Assembly (NCBI GenBank): GCA_002782365.1
Contig: PFHP01000048.1
Coordinates: 1-5,116, forward strand
Direction: 5' to 3'
Length of the DNA stretch: 5,116 nt
Source of the DNA: Candidatus Kuenenbacteria bacterium CG_4_8_14_3_um_filter_39_15
GTDB taxonomy: Bacteria; Patescibacteriota; Patescibacteriia; UBA2196; GWA2-42-15
Below are positions 1 through 5,058 of the stretch, piece after piece; position 1 is the stretch's first letter, and the number at the start of each line of letters is the position of its first letter. Position numbers and translations under genes: made by a program. Under the pieces are notes generated by a model. The model saw only the letters and a program-made list of their open reading frames with translations. It ran no database searches and had not been told where the DNA came from.

Positions 1-51
1 TAAATTGGCAAAAACCTTATAAAATCTTTGTTTAAGACTGGTAGTTTCCAT
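1..51 (-). CDS. Start of a gene truncated by the left window edge (unknown product)
   Basis: An ATG at 51-49 on the minus strand opens a frame of 17 codons that runs without a stop to the edge of the window. It reads METTSLKQRFYKVFANL. It starts 29 bases after the stop of the secreted protease gene, in the same direction, and no terminator-like hairpin lies between them, so it may belong to the same transcript. An AAGG sits only two bases before the ATG, too close for a good ribosome binding site. The fragment is basic and amphipathic, but too short to assign a family. The position after a stop and the open frame are the only support; a chance open stretch of this length is quite possible. 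Confidence 0.45.
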   Translation of the reverse strand, partial: METTSLKQRFYKVFANL

Positions 52-80
52 AACCTTATAATACCAAGAAGAACGGTTTA

Positions 81-2510
81 TTACAAACTCCCGCTTGCTA
101 TCTTCTCCAAATCCGCGTTGGTAATCCCCAACGCCAATTTCTGAAACAAACTCATTAAATTCGCCCAAGTAACTTCCCATTTCTTGCCATCAAAATCCAC
201 ATACCAAATCCGTCCTTTATCTTCAACTTGTAATAATAACTTACCTTTAAGCCGATTACCGATTGATGAATTATAGTTTTCGTCATTAAGCGGGATTTTA
301 TTTAAATCACTATTGGTAATGCCAAGGGCAAAATTTTGGAATAAAGGCAAGGCATTGGCAAAAGTAACTTCAGATTTTTGAGCGTCATCAGGATTAACAT
401 ACCAAATCCTGCCACGGTCTTCAACTTGCAAAAGCAATTTGCCCCTTAGACGGCTGGATAGTTTTATGTCAATATTTGCCGCCGATTTTTGTTCATTTTT
501 GGTATCGTCGCCAATCTCATCTCCCGAGACAAATAACCCTAAAGAATCAAGCTGGCCTAGATCCATATCTTCCAACAAGGCAGAAACTCTGGAGTAGTTA
601 TTATTGTTGCTGTTATAATTATAGGCGATAGAATTATTAAGCCAGCTATTTACTTTATTAACAGATAATAAATAACCCATTGAATTTAAACTACCCTTGA
701 CCACAGCGGTTGGAATGCCAATAAATGCGCCGTTTTTTAAATACGCACCACCACCAGAATTGCCGTGTTCAATCACAGCAGTTGTTTTTAAATAATCACC
801 GTCAATACCACTGAAATCACCGCTGGTATAAGTAATTTTTGTGCCAAATTTTGCTGGATAGCCGTAAGTGGTAAGTATCTCACCCAGCTTAATATTACTG
901 CTATTGCTTTGAGAAATATTCACCGAAGCTAAAGTTTTATTGCTTGGATTTCTTAATTTCAAAACCGCCACATCGGCATCGCTGGAAATTTTATAAATAT
1001 CAGCAATTTGTCTGTCGCCAAAATACGGTTCATCATCATAATCATCTATAAAACCGACTAAACAACCAGCCGTGCCGTCAATAACATGTTTGTTGGTTAA
1101 AATTAAACCGGTTGAGTTAATAATTGTGCCAGATCCCTGACTGGCCATTGTGCTGCTTACTGGACAAACTAATTTTACCGTTGCTTTAATAATTGTGTCT
1201 TGATTAGAAATTCCTAAATCTTCCGACGGTGTTTGTTGTTTGGGTTGGTTTGGAGCTTCACAGTATTGCGATGTTGCCGGCGATGCGGTTTCAGCTGACG
1301 AACAATCAAAAGTTTTATTGCAACTTCTGGCTTGGATTCCTTGCGGTGAGCAAGTTCCCCAATTACCACATTGCCAAGTGTCGGCAGAACAGGCTGGGGT
1401 GTAAGAACAGGATTGAGTGATTGCCGGTGATTGTGCTCCACCTTCACAATTTGATGTTTTACTACAACTTCTTGTTTGGGAACCACTTGACGAACAATCG
1501 CTCCACAAACTACAAGACCAACTATAATAGGAGCATTTTGGTACAAAGGCGCAAGATTGAGAAGTGGCTGGTCGTGTACTTGCTTCTGAATCACAAACTA
1601 TTTTTGTGGGGCAACTTCTAGTCTGAATAGTTTCAAAACCCTTTGAAGTAAGCTTATATTCACAAGCACTCCATTCGGTACAATTATAATCATCTAAGGT
1701 ACAAATGGGATTTGATGGAACACAATTTACAGTATTAGAGGTAGATGGCATTGGCGTGTTTAGAGATTCACAACCAGTTGGTTTTACACAAGTTCTTATC
1801 TTGGTCATTGTGCCTGATTCAGGACATCTTGGACTGCTCCACTCAGTACATTGCCAATCACAAGCCTCGTGGACAGTAAAATACGGACTAAATGTTTCAT
1901 GTTGACCACCCCTAGTATCAGTATATCGTAGGCTAACCCGACCCTGACCAGCCTTTGAAGAACTATCAAACTTTAGTGTAATTTTCGTATCTGAAGTATA
2001 AATTATTTCTGCAGTACCACCAGTACCACTAATACTTTTTCTTGACCATTTTTCTATTTCGGAAGCAGTCGCATTATTAAAATTCTGTCCAATAATATCA
2101 ATAGTATTTTGACCAGCCTCATTTATTCTCGCTGTTGTTGGGGAAACAGACGTAATTGTAGGAGCTGGAATTTCTTCACAATTGGGCGTTTTACAAACTT
2201 CAAATGGAAAATCATAAAAACACGTTGTGTTACAATCAAAACACAAATAATTTGTTCCAAGGGGAGCTTCAGTAATTGTTACCCAAGCCGATGTTTCTGT
2301 AGTTCCACCGCCTCCTTGTGTTGTACAATTTGTGCTTAATCTATCCCAGGTGGGAAAATTTTCGCCAGTTAATGTAATTGAATCTCCAATCTGTATTTGT
2401 GTTGGGCTAATAGAAAATGCCTTGGGTATACCTTCTGCCTCAGAATATTCAATATTAAATAATCCAAAAACAAAAATAAAAATTACTAAAATTGTAAGTT
2501 GTTTTTTCAT
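81..2510 (-). CDS. Secreted multidomain trypsin-like (HtrA-like) serine protease with IPT/TIG, thrombospondin-type and C-terminal tandem repeats
   Basis: This 809-residue protein is probably exported and acts outside the cytoplasm. Residues 1-26 form a signal peptide: two lysines, a hydrophobic core at about 5-20, and a likely cleavage site near SEA-EG. Residues 29-106 and 117-214 resemble IPT/TIG immunoglobulin-like domains (ISPTQIQIGDSITLTGENF; ITSVSPTTARI...IIGQNF). Residues 217-417 hold four Cys/Trp-rich thrombospondin type-1-like repeats (W.C..W..C pattern). Residues 438-625 are a chymotrypsin-fold protease of HtrA/S1C type. Its catalytic triad is readable as His475 (LTNKHVI), Asp513 (DADVAVLKL) and Ser585 (GNSGGG), so it should be active. 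Cys449 and Cys483 may form a disulfide. No PDZ domain follows, unlike DegP. After an Asn-rich linker (627-640) come two copies of a repeat of about 53 residues (687-739 and 753-805). The start is supported by the signal peptide; no Shine-Dalgarno is visible in the A/T-rich leader. The gene begins 24 bases after the HEPN-like gene. The substrate is unknown. The protease call is firm; the attachment mode and role are not. Confidence 0.9.
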   Translation of the reverse strand: MKKQLTILVIFIFVFGLFNIEYSEAEGIPKAFSISPTQIQIGDSITLTGENFPTWDRLSTNCTTQGGGGTTETSAWVTITEAPLGTNYLCFDCNTTCFYDFPFEVCKTPNCEEIPAPTITSVSPTTARINEAGQNTIDIIGQNFNNATASEIEKWSRKSISGTGGTAEIIYTSDTKITLKFDSSSKAGQGRVSLRYTDTRGGQHETFSPYFTVHEACDWQCTEWSSPRCPESGTMTKIRTCVKPTGCESLNTPMPSTSNTVNCVPSNPICTLDDYNCTEWSACEYKLTSKGFETIQTRSCPTKIVCDSEASTRPATSQSCAFVPKCSYYSWSCSLWSDCSSSGSQTRSCSKTSNCEGGAQSPAITQSCSYTPACSADTWQCGNWGTCSPQGIQARSCNKTFDCSSAETASPATSQYCEAPNQPKQQTPSEDLGISNQDTIIKATVKLVCPVSSTMASQGSGTIINSTGLILTNKHVIDGTAGCLVGFIDDYDDEPYFGDRQIADIYKISSDADVAVLKLRNPSNKTLASVNISQSNSSNIKLGEILTTYGYPAKFGTKITYTSGDFSGIDGDYLKTTAVIEHGNSGGGAYLKNGAFIGIPTAVVKGSLNSMGYLLSVNKVNSWLNNSIAYNYNSNNNNYSRVSALLEDMDLGQLDSLGLFVSGDEIGDDTKNEQKSAANIDIKLSSRLRGKLLLQVEDRGRIWYVNPDDAQKSEVTFANALPLFQNFALGITNSDLNKIPLNDENYNSSIGNRLKGKLLLQVEDKGRIWYVDFDGKKWEVTWANLMSLFQKLALGITNADLEKIASGSL
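96..254 (-). repeat. C-terminal protein repeat, copy 2 (inside the protease gene)
   Basis: This encodes residues 753-805 of the secreted protease. It aligns with residues 687-739 almost without gaps: both contain RLxGKLLLQVEDxGRIWYV, then EVT[FW]AN, LFQ, and LALGITNADLEKI in this copy. The conserved Trp-Tyr-Val and the GITN-DL-KI ending suggest a small folded unit. I associate similar repeats with surface proteins of Parcubacteria-like genomes, possibly for attachment to the envelope or to a partner, but the function is not established here. Confidence 0.8.
294..452 (-). repeat. C-terminal protein repeat, copy 1 (inside the protease gene)
   Basis: This encodes residues 687-739, the first of the two tandem units. 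It differs from copy 2 in about a third of its residues (for example NPDDAQKSEVTF against DFDGKKWEVTW). The duplication is therefore old enough to have diverged, while the GKLLLQVED and GRIWYV core stays fixed. A spacer of 13 residues (LNDENYNSSIGN plus the preceding Pro) separates the units. Confidence 0.8.
1260..1862 (-). repeat. Four thrombospondin type-1-like repeats (inside the protease gene)
   Basis: Residues 217-417 contain four degenerate units starting near C217, C270, C326 and C374. Each has a W.C..W..C or C..W..C core (CDWQCTEW, YNCTEWSAC, WSCSLWSDC, WQCGNWGTC), then an R.C element (IRTC, TRSC, TRSC, ARSC) and a closing Cys. The last three also share [PA]-A-[TI]-[TS]-Q-x-C endings. 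This is the classic TSP1 layout, normally stabilised by disulfides and stacked Trp/Arg side chains, so it fits an extracytoplasmic location. Such domains usually bind proteins or glycans; the partner here is unknown. Confidence 0.75.
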
Positions 2511-2534
2511 AATATAAAATTTAATTAATAATTT

Positions 2535-3167
2535 TTATGATTGTTTAGCTCTATAAATTTTTATTGACTGAATTAATAGGGTGCCTATATCACCTTTTAA
2601 TTCTTGGGCAAACGGAAGACCTTCTTTTTCTTTGTATTTCATAGGACCATAATTATATGCTGTTTGTAATTGTTTAGTGCTGGGATAGCGAAGCGACTGA
2701 TAAAAATCTTGGATATCTTTAATTTTAGGATTTATTTTTATAAAATCTTGAATAATTGATGGGGTGTCTTGGTTTAGATAAGAATATTTTTTAATTATGT
2801 TTACTAATTCTGAATTGTTTTTATAATTTTCTTTTACTTTATTATACAAATCTTCAAGATTATGGTTAAGATCTAAAGTATTAATATAAGTATTATCTGC
2901 AAGAAAAAGAAAACATTTGCTTAAAAGCTCTAAACCATGAAAGAATAAAAATAATGCGGGTATAATTATTTTAAAATCACTCCATTTTGTGGCCTCGGAG
3001 TACTTATTCCACATTTTATCTTCACTATTAAATTCTTTGCCATCAAATACAAGTGCCCACTGATTACCATTTTTTATCATTTGCTCAAGAATATTTCCCG
3101 CTGTGTTCAGGTATATTTGTGAAAGGGTTAGAAAAGATGAATTTATAATTTGTGTATTATTGGACAT
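2535..3167 (-). CDS. HEPN-like helical protein, function uncertain
   Basis: This is a 210-residue, almost entirely helical protein without a signal peptide. The central segment at about residues 68-112 (PALFLFFHGLELLSKCFLFL, then LNHNLEDLYNKV) has the look of a HEPN domain: a helix with a GLELLSK-type motif, a short loop, and an H-x-L-x-x-L helix around His102. Residues 150-162 (DIQDFYQSLRYPS) recall a later helix seen in several HEPN-like proteins. The canonical R-x4-6-H ribonuclease motif is not clearly present, so this may be a non-catalytic member. The hydrophobic run 66-90 could also be misread as a membrane helix. The coding sequence is visibly more A/T-rich than dinD (for example only 9 G/C in 2701-2760), which hints at a different history. 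It has its own promoter-like module upstream and may be read on into the protease gene, 24 bases downstream. The gene is confidently real; the HEPN assignment is tentative. Confidence 0.8.
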   Translation of the reverse strand: MSNNTQIINSSFLTLSQIYLNTAGNILEQMIKNGNQWALVFDGKEFNSEDKMWNKYSEATKWSDFKIIIPALFLFFHGLELLSKCFLFLADNTYINTLDLNHNLEDLYNKVKENYKNNSELVNIIKKYSYLNQDTPSIIQDFIKINPKIKDIQDFYQSLRYPSTKQLQTAYNYGPMKYKEKEGLPFAQELKGDIGTLLIQSIKIYRAKQS

Positions 3168-3194
3168 AAAATTTATTTAAATTTCTATACCTTC

Positions 3195-3224
3195 ATCTTA
3201 CCACAAATCACTCTAAAAAATCAA
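3195..3224 (-). promoter_or_regulatory. Promoter of the HEPN-like gene
   Basis: On the minus strand a -35-like TTGATT (3224-3219) is followed by an 18-bp spacer and TAAGAT (3200-3195). The -10 is preceded by TGG, giving an extended -10. Transcription would start near 3188, leaving a leader of about 20 A/T-rich bases before the ATG at 3167. The same layout recurs in the other two copies of the repeat, which supports it. Confidence 0.6.
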
Positions 3225-3226
3225 TC

Positions 3227-3252
3227 AAAAAATGCCTTTTGCCGGCTGGCAA
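3227..3252 (-). terminator. Possible terminator of dinD
   Basis: On the minus strand TGCC (3251-3248) can pair with GGCA (3236-3233), and six T follow directly (3232-3227). An alternative fold pairs TTGCC with GGCAA around AGCC. The stem is short, so it may be weak. The position, 28 bases or more after the dinD stop and just before the next promoter, fits a transcript end. Confidence 0.35.
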
Positions 3253-3279
3253 TCCCTGGCGGCGCTGCCACTATTTTAT

Positions 3280-4122
3280 TTATTTCAACCTCTTTACGCT
3301 CTTTAATATTTTTCTCCCGTTCGCCGCGACTTTTCTTTTCACTTTTCTAACATCTTCTGCGGCTGGTAATTGCTCCGGTTCTATGCCCCTGTCATTTAAT
3401 AATTTTCTGACTCCCTCATTATTTTTTACATGTTCAAAAGTAATGGGAGTCTCGCCTTGCAGTGTTTGGTCTTTTTTTACGTTAAAACCGGTAATTTCAT
3501 TAGCCAAGTCCTTGGCTTTAATAGTTACGCTTGGCAAAAAATCAGCCAGTGGTCTTTTGTTCGGCACGCCTAGTTTATTTTTCATGTCTTGCGTGGAATA
3601 TCCGCCAAATAAAGCTGAATCGCCTTTGCTTCTAATTCTGGCAAATCCCTGTCCGTCAACGCCTCGTTCAAATAAAATACCGGACAATGTCTTTTCGGAA
3701 ATGGAAAGTTTTTCTCTTGATTGCAACCGTTCCCATTCTGCCAATCTTTGCTCCACAACCTCTTGCTTTCTGGTTTGAACGGCAAAATAGGTCATGGCAA
3801 AAGCAATCTCATCTTTTCTCGGATCGCCATTTTGGGCTATCAAATAACAAGCATAGCGCGTGAGCATAATATCTGGTATCTCTTTGCTCGCGTTTTTTGG
3901 CATCTGGATCGTTTTGTTGGCATCAACAAAATGATCAGAAACCTTTTGTTTAGCCATTTCATAGGCAATCTTTGCTTTAGCAATAGCCGCATTAAAATTT
4001 CTCCATTCATCATAGCCAAGTAAGCCCTGTAATTCTCTGGCATACCAAAATTCCACTCCATCATTTTTGTGAGCGCAATCTTCAAAATTTTTATGTAATC
4101 TGCTTATAATTTGTTTTTCCAT
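3280..4122 (-). CDS. dinD: DNA damage-inducible protein D (DinD) family
   Basis: The protein has 280 residues, close to the 274 of E. coli DinD. The N-terminal part (about 8-120) is the DinD/BRO-N-like region. It contains GVEFWYARELQGLLGY (22-37), the W-x-N-F motif with AIAKAK (40-51), and DIMLTRYACYLIAQNGDPRK (84-103), followed by FAVQTRKQE. The C-terminal part has KNKLGVP (181-187), LADFLPS and a very basic tail (259-280). In E. coli, DinD is SOS-induced and has been reported to act against RecA filaments; that role is known from the family and is not shown here. No E. coli-type or Gram-positive-type LexA box is visible upstream, so SOS control is doubtful in this genome. A copy of the intergenic promoter module lies immediately upstream, with a predicted leader of only about 7 bases and no Shine-Dalgarno. 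The start is supported by alignment to the family's N-terminus. Related BRO-N proteins in phages are antirepressors, but the full length fits DinD. Confidence 0.92.
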   Translation of the reverse strand: MEKQIISRLHKNFEDCAHKNDGVEFWYARELQGLLGYDEWRNFNAAIAKAKIAYEMAKQKVSDHFVDANKTIQMPKNASKEIPDIMLTRYACYLIAQNGDPRKDEIAFAMTYFAVQTRKQEVVEQRLAEWERLQSREKLSISEKTLSGILFERGVDGQGFARIRSKGDSALFGGYSTQDMKNKLGVPNKRPLADFLPSVTIKAKDLANEITGFNVKKDQTLQGETPITFEHVKNNEGVRKLLNDRGIEPEQLPAAEDVRKVKRKVAANGRKILKSVKRLK

Positions 4123-4135
4123 ATCTTATATTTAC

Positions 4136-4165
4136 ATCCTACCACAAATCGCCCTAAAAAATCAC
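4136..4165 (-). promoter_or_regulatory. Promoter of dinD
   Basis: On the minus strand GTGATT (4165-4160), an 18-bp spacer and TAGGAT (4141-4136) with a preceding TGG form a promoter with a weak -35 and an extended -10. Transcription would begin near 4129, only about 7 bases before the ATG at 4122, so the dinD message may be nearly leaderless. The -35 is one base poorer than in the other two copies. Confidence 0.6.
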
Positions 4166-4167
4166 CC

Positions 4168-4210
4168 AAAAAAAGCCTTTTGCCAGCTGGCAACCCATTG
4201 CGGCACGGCT
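4168..4210 (-). terminator. Possible terminator downstream of the NYN gene
   Basis: On the minus strand AGCC (4210-4207) pairs with GGCT (4177-4174) and TGCC (4205-4202) pairs with GGCA (4184-4181), with a 1/3 bulge between the two helices. A run of T follows (4173-4168). The loop is long and may itself fold through the TTGCCAGCTGGCAA palindrome. The position, about 110 bases past the NYN stop and directly before the dinD promoter, fits an end of transcription. Confidence 0.4.
4180..4193. promoter_or_regulatory. Perfect 14-bp palindrome upstream of the dinD promoter
   Basis: TTGCCAGCTGGCAA is a perfect inverted repeat about 15 bp upstream of the -35. Copy 1 has the same element with one mismatch (TTGCCGGCTGGCAA, 3239-3252), and copy 3 has a decayed version (TTGCCGCCTGGTAA, 5021-5034). 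It could be a dimeric repressor operator or part of a terminator stem. The lack of a loop favours a protein site, while the adjacent T-run favours a terminator. Confidence 0.4.
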
Positions 4211-4233
4211 GATTTTTGGGTTATTAAAACCCT

Positions 4234-4242
4234 TGTGGATAA
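4234..4242 (-). promoter_or_regulatory. DnaA box-like 9-mer
   Basis: The minus strand reads TTATCCACA, a perfect match to the classical DnaA box. It lies 6 bp upstream of the plus-strand TTGACA. A one-mismatch version, CTATCCACA, lies at 5078-5086 on the plus strand. Two separated sites do not make an origin; a chance match in a window of this size is possible. Confidence 0.25.
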
Positions 4243-4248
4243 TTCCAT

Positions 4249-4278
4249 TTGACAAGGTTTAACCAAGCGTGCTATACT
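4249..4278 (+). promoter_or_regulatory. Strong near-consensus promoter on the plus strand
   Basis: TTGACA (4249-4254), an 18-bp spacer and TATACT (4273-4278) give a perfect -35 and a five-of-six -10. This is the best sigma-70-type promoter in the window, yet no plus-strand gene follows. Transcription would start near 4285 and run into the hairpin at 4295-4319. Confidence 0.65.
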
Positions 4279-4284
4279 TAAATT

Positions 4285-4324
4285 ACTAAACGTGGAGCGG
4301 ATATTTCGTATGTCCGCTCTTTTT
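4285..4324 (+). ncRNA. Candidate short RNA of about 40 nucleotides
   Basis: This is the predicted product of the promoter at 4249-4278, ending in the T-run of the hairpin at 4295-4324. It has no ORF. The RNA would be a 10-nucleotide leader plus one stable hairpin with a UUCGU loop. It stops at the stop codon of the NYN gene, so any readthrough would be antisense to that gene. It matches no RNA family that I recognise. The boundaries are predicted from promoter and terminator only. Confidence 0.4.
4295..4324 (+). terminator. Intrinsic terminator on the plus strand, abutting the NYN stop codon
   Basis: GAGCGGATAT (4295-4304) pairs with ATGTCCGCTC (4310-4319), giving 10 pairs including one G-U. 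The loop is TTCGT and five T follow (4320-4324). It is a good intrinsic terminator for plus-strand transcription. In the minus direction the same hairpin is preceded by A and followed by CCACGTTT, so it is a poor terminator there, though it could protect the 3' end of the NYN message. Confidence 0.65.
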
Positions 4325-4952
4325 ACTTTTCCTCAAATCTAATAATACTTTCCAAACGAGTAAAATCCCTGAATTTACTCCCAGCAAACTGGCGAATTTC
4401 TCGCGCCGCGCGCGGTCCGCGAGCCAAAATTATCACTTCTTTGCCACCATCTTTTAGATATTTTAAAACCGGTAAAAAATCTCCATCGCCAGACAAAACA
4501 ATTACTTGCTCAAAGTTATTTTCTTCTTTCATTAAGTAAAAACACATCTCTACATCGCAATTAGCTTTGCGTCTGGTTGTTCCATCTTCCTGCTCATACA
4601 TTTTAACCGGTTTCAAGTGCATCTCATAACCAAAATTTTTTAATTTTAGGTAAAATCGCACGCGTTGCAAATGCCTACTAACTAAAAGCAATTTGGCTTC
4701 GTTCAATTTTTTCCCCTGCTCTTTAATTTTTTCAACCAAATATTTTTCCAATTCTTCAATCGGCACTGTTTCGTTTTTAAGATAATCAAACTTAAAATCA
4801 TAAATTTCCACACCGCCAAAATACAACACCTTTTCTGCGCCATATTTTTCTTTAAGATAACCAATCAATTTTCTATAGTCAATCTTCCAACTCAAACTTT
4901 TCTCTCCGCCGTAAAACAAATTGGAAGCGTCAATAAAAGCGATTGTTTTCAT
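4323..4952 (-). CDS. NYN domain (LabA/DUF88-type, PIN-like) putative ribonuclease
   Basis: This is a 209-residue, single-domain NYN protein of usual family length. The PIN-like fold places its acidic residues in recognisable motifs: FIDASNLFY near the N-terminus (Asp8, Asn11), RRKANCDVEMCFYLM (127-141, Lys129 and Asp133), and VLSGDGDFLPVLKYLKDGG (152-170, Ser154, Asp156, Asp158). A GKEVIILARG strand and a basic segment (180-195) follow. These residues would bind a metal ion and make a nuclease active site, so RNA cleavage is a reasonable inference. The substrate is unknown. Family members occur as stand-alone proteins in many bacteria and have varied roles. The gene has its own repeat-borne promoter, about 20 bases upstream, and no Shine-Dalgarno. 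Its stop codon overlaps the T-run of a plus-strand terminator. The start is supported because the ATG directly precedes the first conserved strand. Confidence 0.9.
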   Translation of the reverse strand: MKTIAFIDASNLFYGGEKSLSWKIDYRKLIGYLKEKYGAEKVLYFGGVEIYDFKFDYLKNETVPIEELEKYLVEKIKEQGKKLNEAKLLLVSRHLQRVRFYLKLKNFGYEMHLKPVKMYEQEDGTTRRKANCDVEMCFYLMKEENNFEQVIVLSGDGDFLPVLKYLKDGGKEVIILARGPRAAREIRQFAGSKFRDFTRLESIIRFEEK

Positions 4953-4979
4953 AATTTTATTTCTTTTATCTTACACTTC

Positions 4980-5009
4980 ATCCTACCACAAATCGCCCTA
5001 AAAAATCAA
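4980..5009 (-). promoter_or_regulatory. Promoter of the NYN gene
   Basis: On the minus strand TTGATT (5009-5004), an 18-bp spacer and TAGGAT (4985-4980) preceded by TGG give the same layout as in the other two copies. Transcription would start near 4973, leaving a leader of about 20 bases before the ATG at 4952. Confidence 0.6.
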
Positions 5010-5011
5010 CC

Positions 5012-5029
5012 AAAAAAGGCTTGCCGCCT
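5012..5029 (-). terminator. Possible terminator of the upstream unit
   Basis: On the minus strand AGGC (5029-5026), loop GGCAA and GCCT (5020-5017) form a short hairpin running straight into a T-run (5017-5012). It is weak by stem length, but it occupies the same position relative to the promoter as in the other two copies, about 30 bases after the TAA of the possible upstream gene. Confidence 0.35.
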
Positions 5030-5058
5030 GGTAAAGTCAAAAATTTCCCTGGTGGATT

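Larger units (their letters stand above)
3190..3271 (-). repeat. Intergenic terminator-promoter repeat, copy 1
   Basis: This is one of three related intergenic sequences (others at 4131-4212 and 4976-5034). Its 30-base core, 3194-3223, differs from the other two cores at three positions. Beyond the core it shares with copy 2 the A-run, GCCTTTTGCC-GCTGGCAA and a weaker G/C-rich tail to about 3271. It fills most of the gap between the dinD stop and the HEPN-like start. Confidence 0.85.
4131..4212 (-). repeat. Intergenic terminator-promoter repeat, copy 2
   Basis: The 30-base core at 4135-4164 is identical to 4979-5008 and differs from 3194-3223 at three positions. Next to it lie an A-run (4168-4174) and the perfect 14-bp palindrome TTGCCAGCTGGCAA (4180-4193). 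A G/C-rich tail (TTGCGGCACGGCT) weakly matches copy 1. Confidence 0.88.
4976..5034 (-). repeat. Intergenic terminator-promoter repeat, copy 3
   Basis: The core 4979-5008 is identical over 30 bases to 4135-4164. An A-run (5012-5017) and a G/C-rich inverted repeat (5018-5029) follow, but this copy lacks the CCTTTTGCC form of the others and its palindrome is decayed. Similarity to copies 1 and 2 fades beyond about 5034. Confidence 0.85.

Noticed and set aside
1214..1594. Second minus-strand frame of 126 codons inside the protease gene
   Set aside because: It overlaps the thrombospondin-like region in another frame; the repetitive Cys/Trp codons keep the alternative frame open.
3239..3778. Open plus-strand frame of 179 codons opposite dinD
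   Set aside because: It lies antisense to a well-recognised DinD gene, has no family resemblance, and is explained as a shadow of that gene.
2535..4122. Classical toxin-antitoxin pair formed by the HEPN-like and DinD genes
   Set aside because: The two genes are separated by over 100 bases with a terminator-promoter module between them, neither partner resembles an MNT or other antitoxin, and the HEPN catalytic motif is not evident.
4295..4319. The strong hairpin as terminator of the NYN gene
   Set aside because: In the minus direction it is followed by CCACGTTT, not a T-run; the T-run is on the plus-strand side.
3190..5034. CRISPR array from the three similar repeats
   Set aside because: The copies are 844-941 bases apart with whole genes between them, are imperfect, and each sits at a promoter position.
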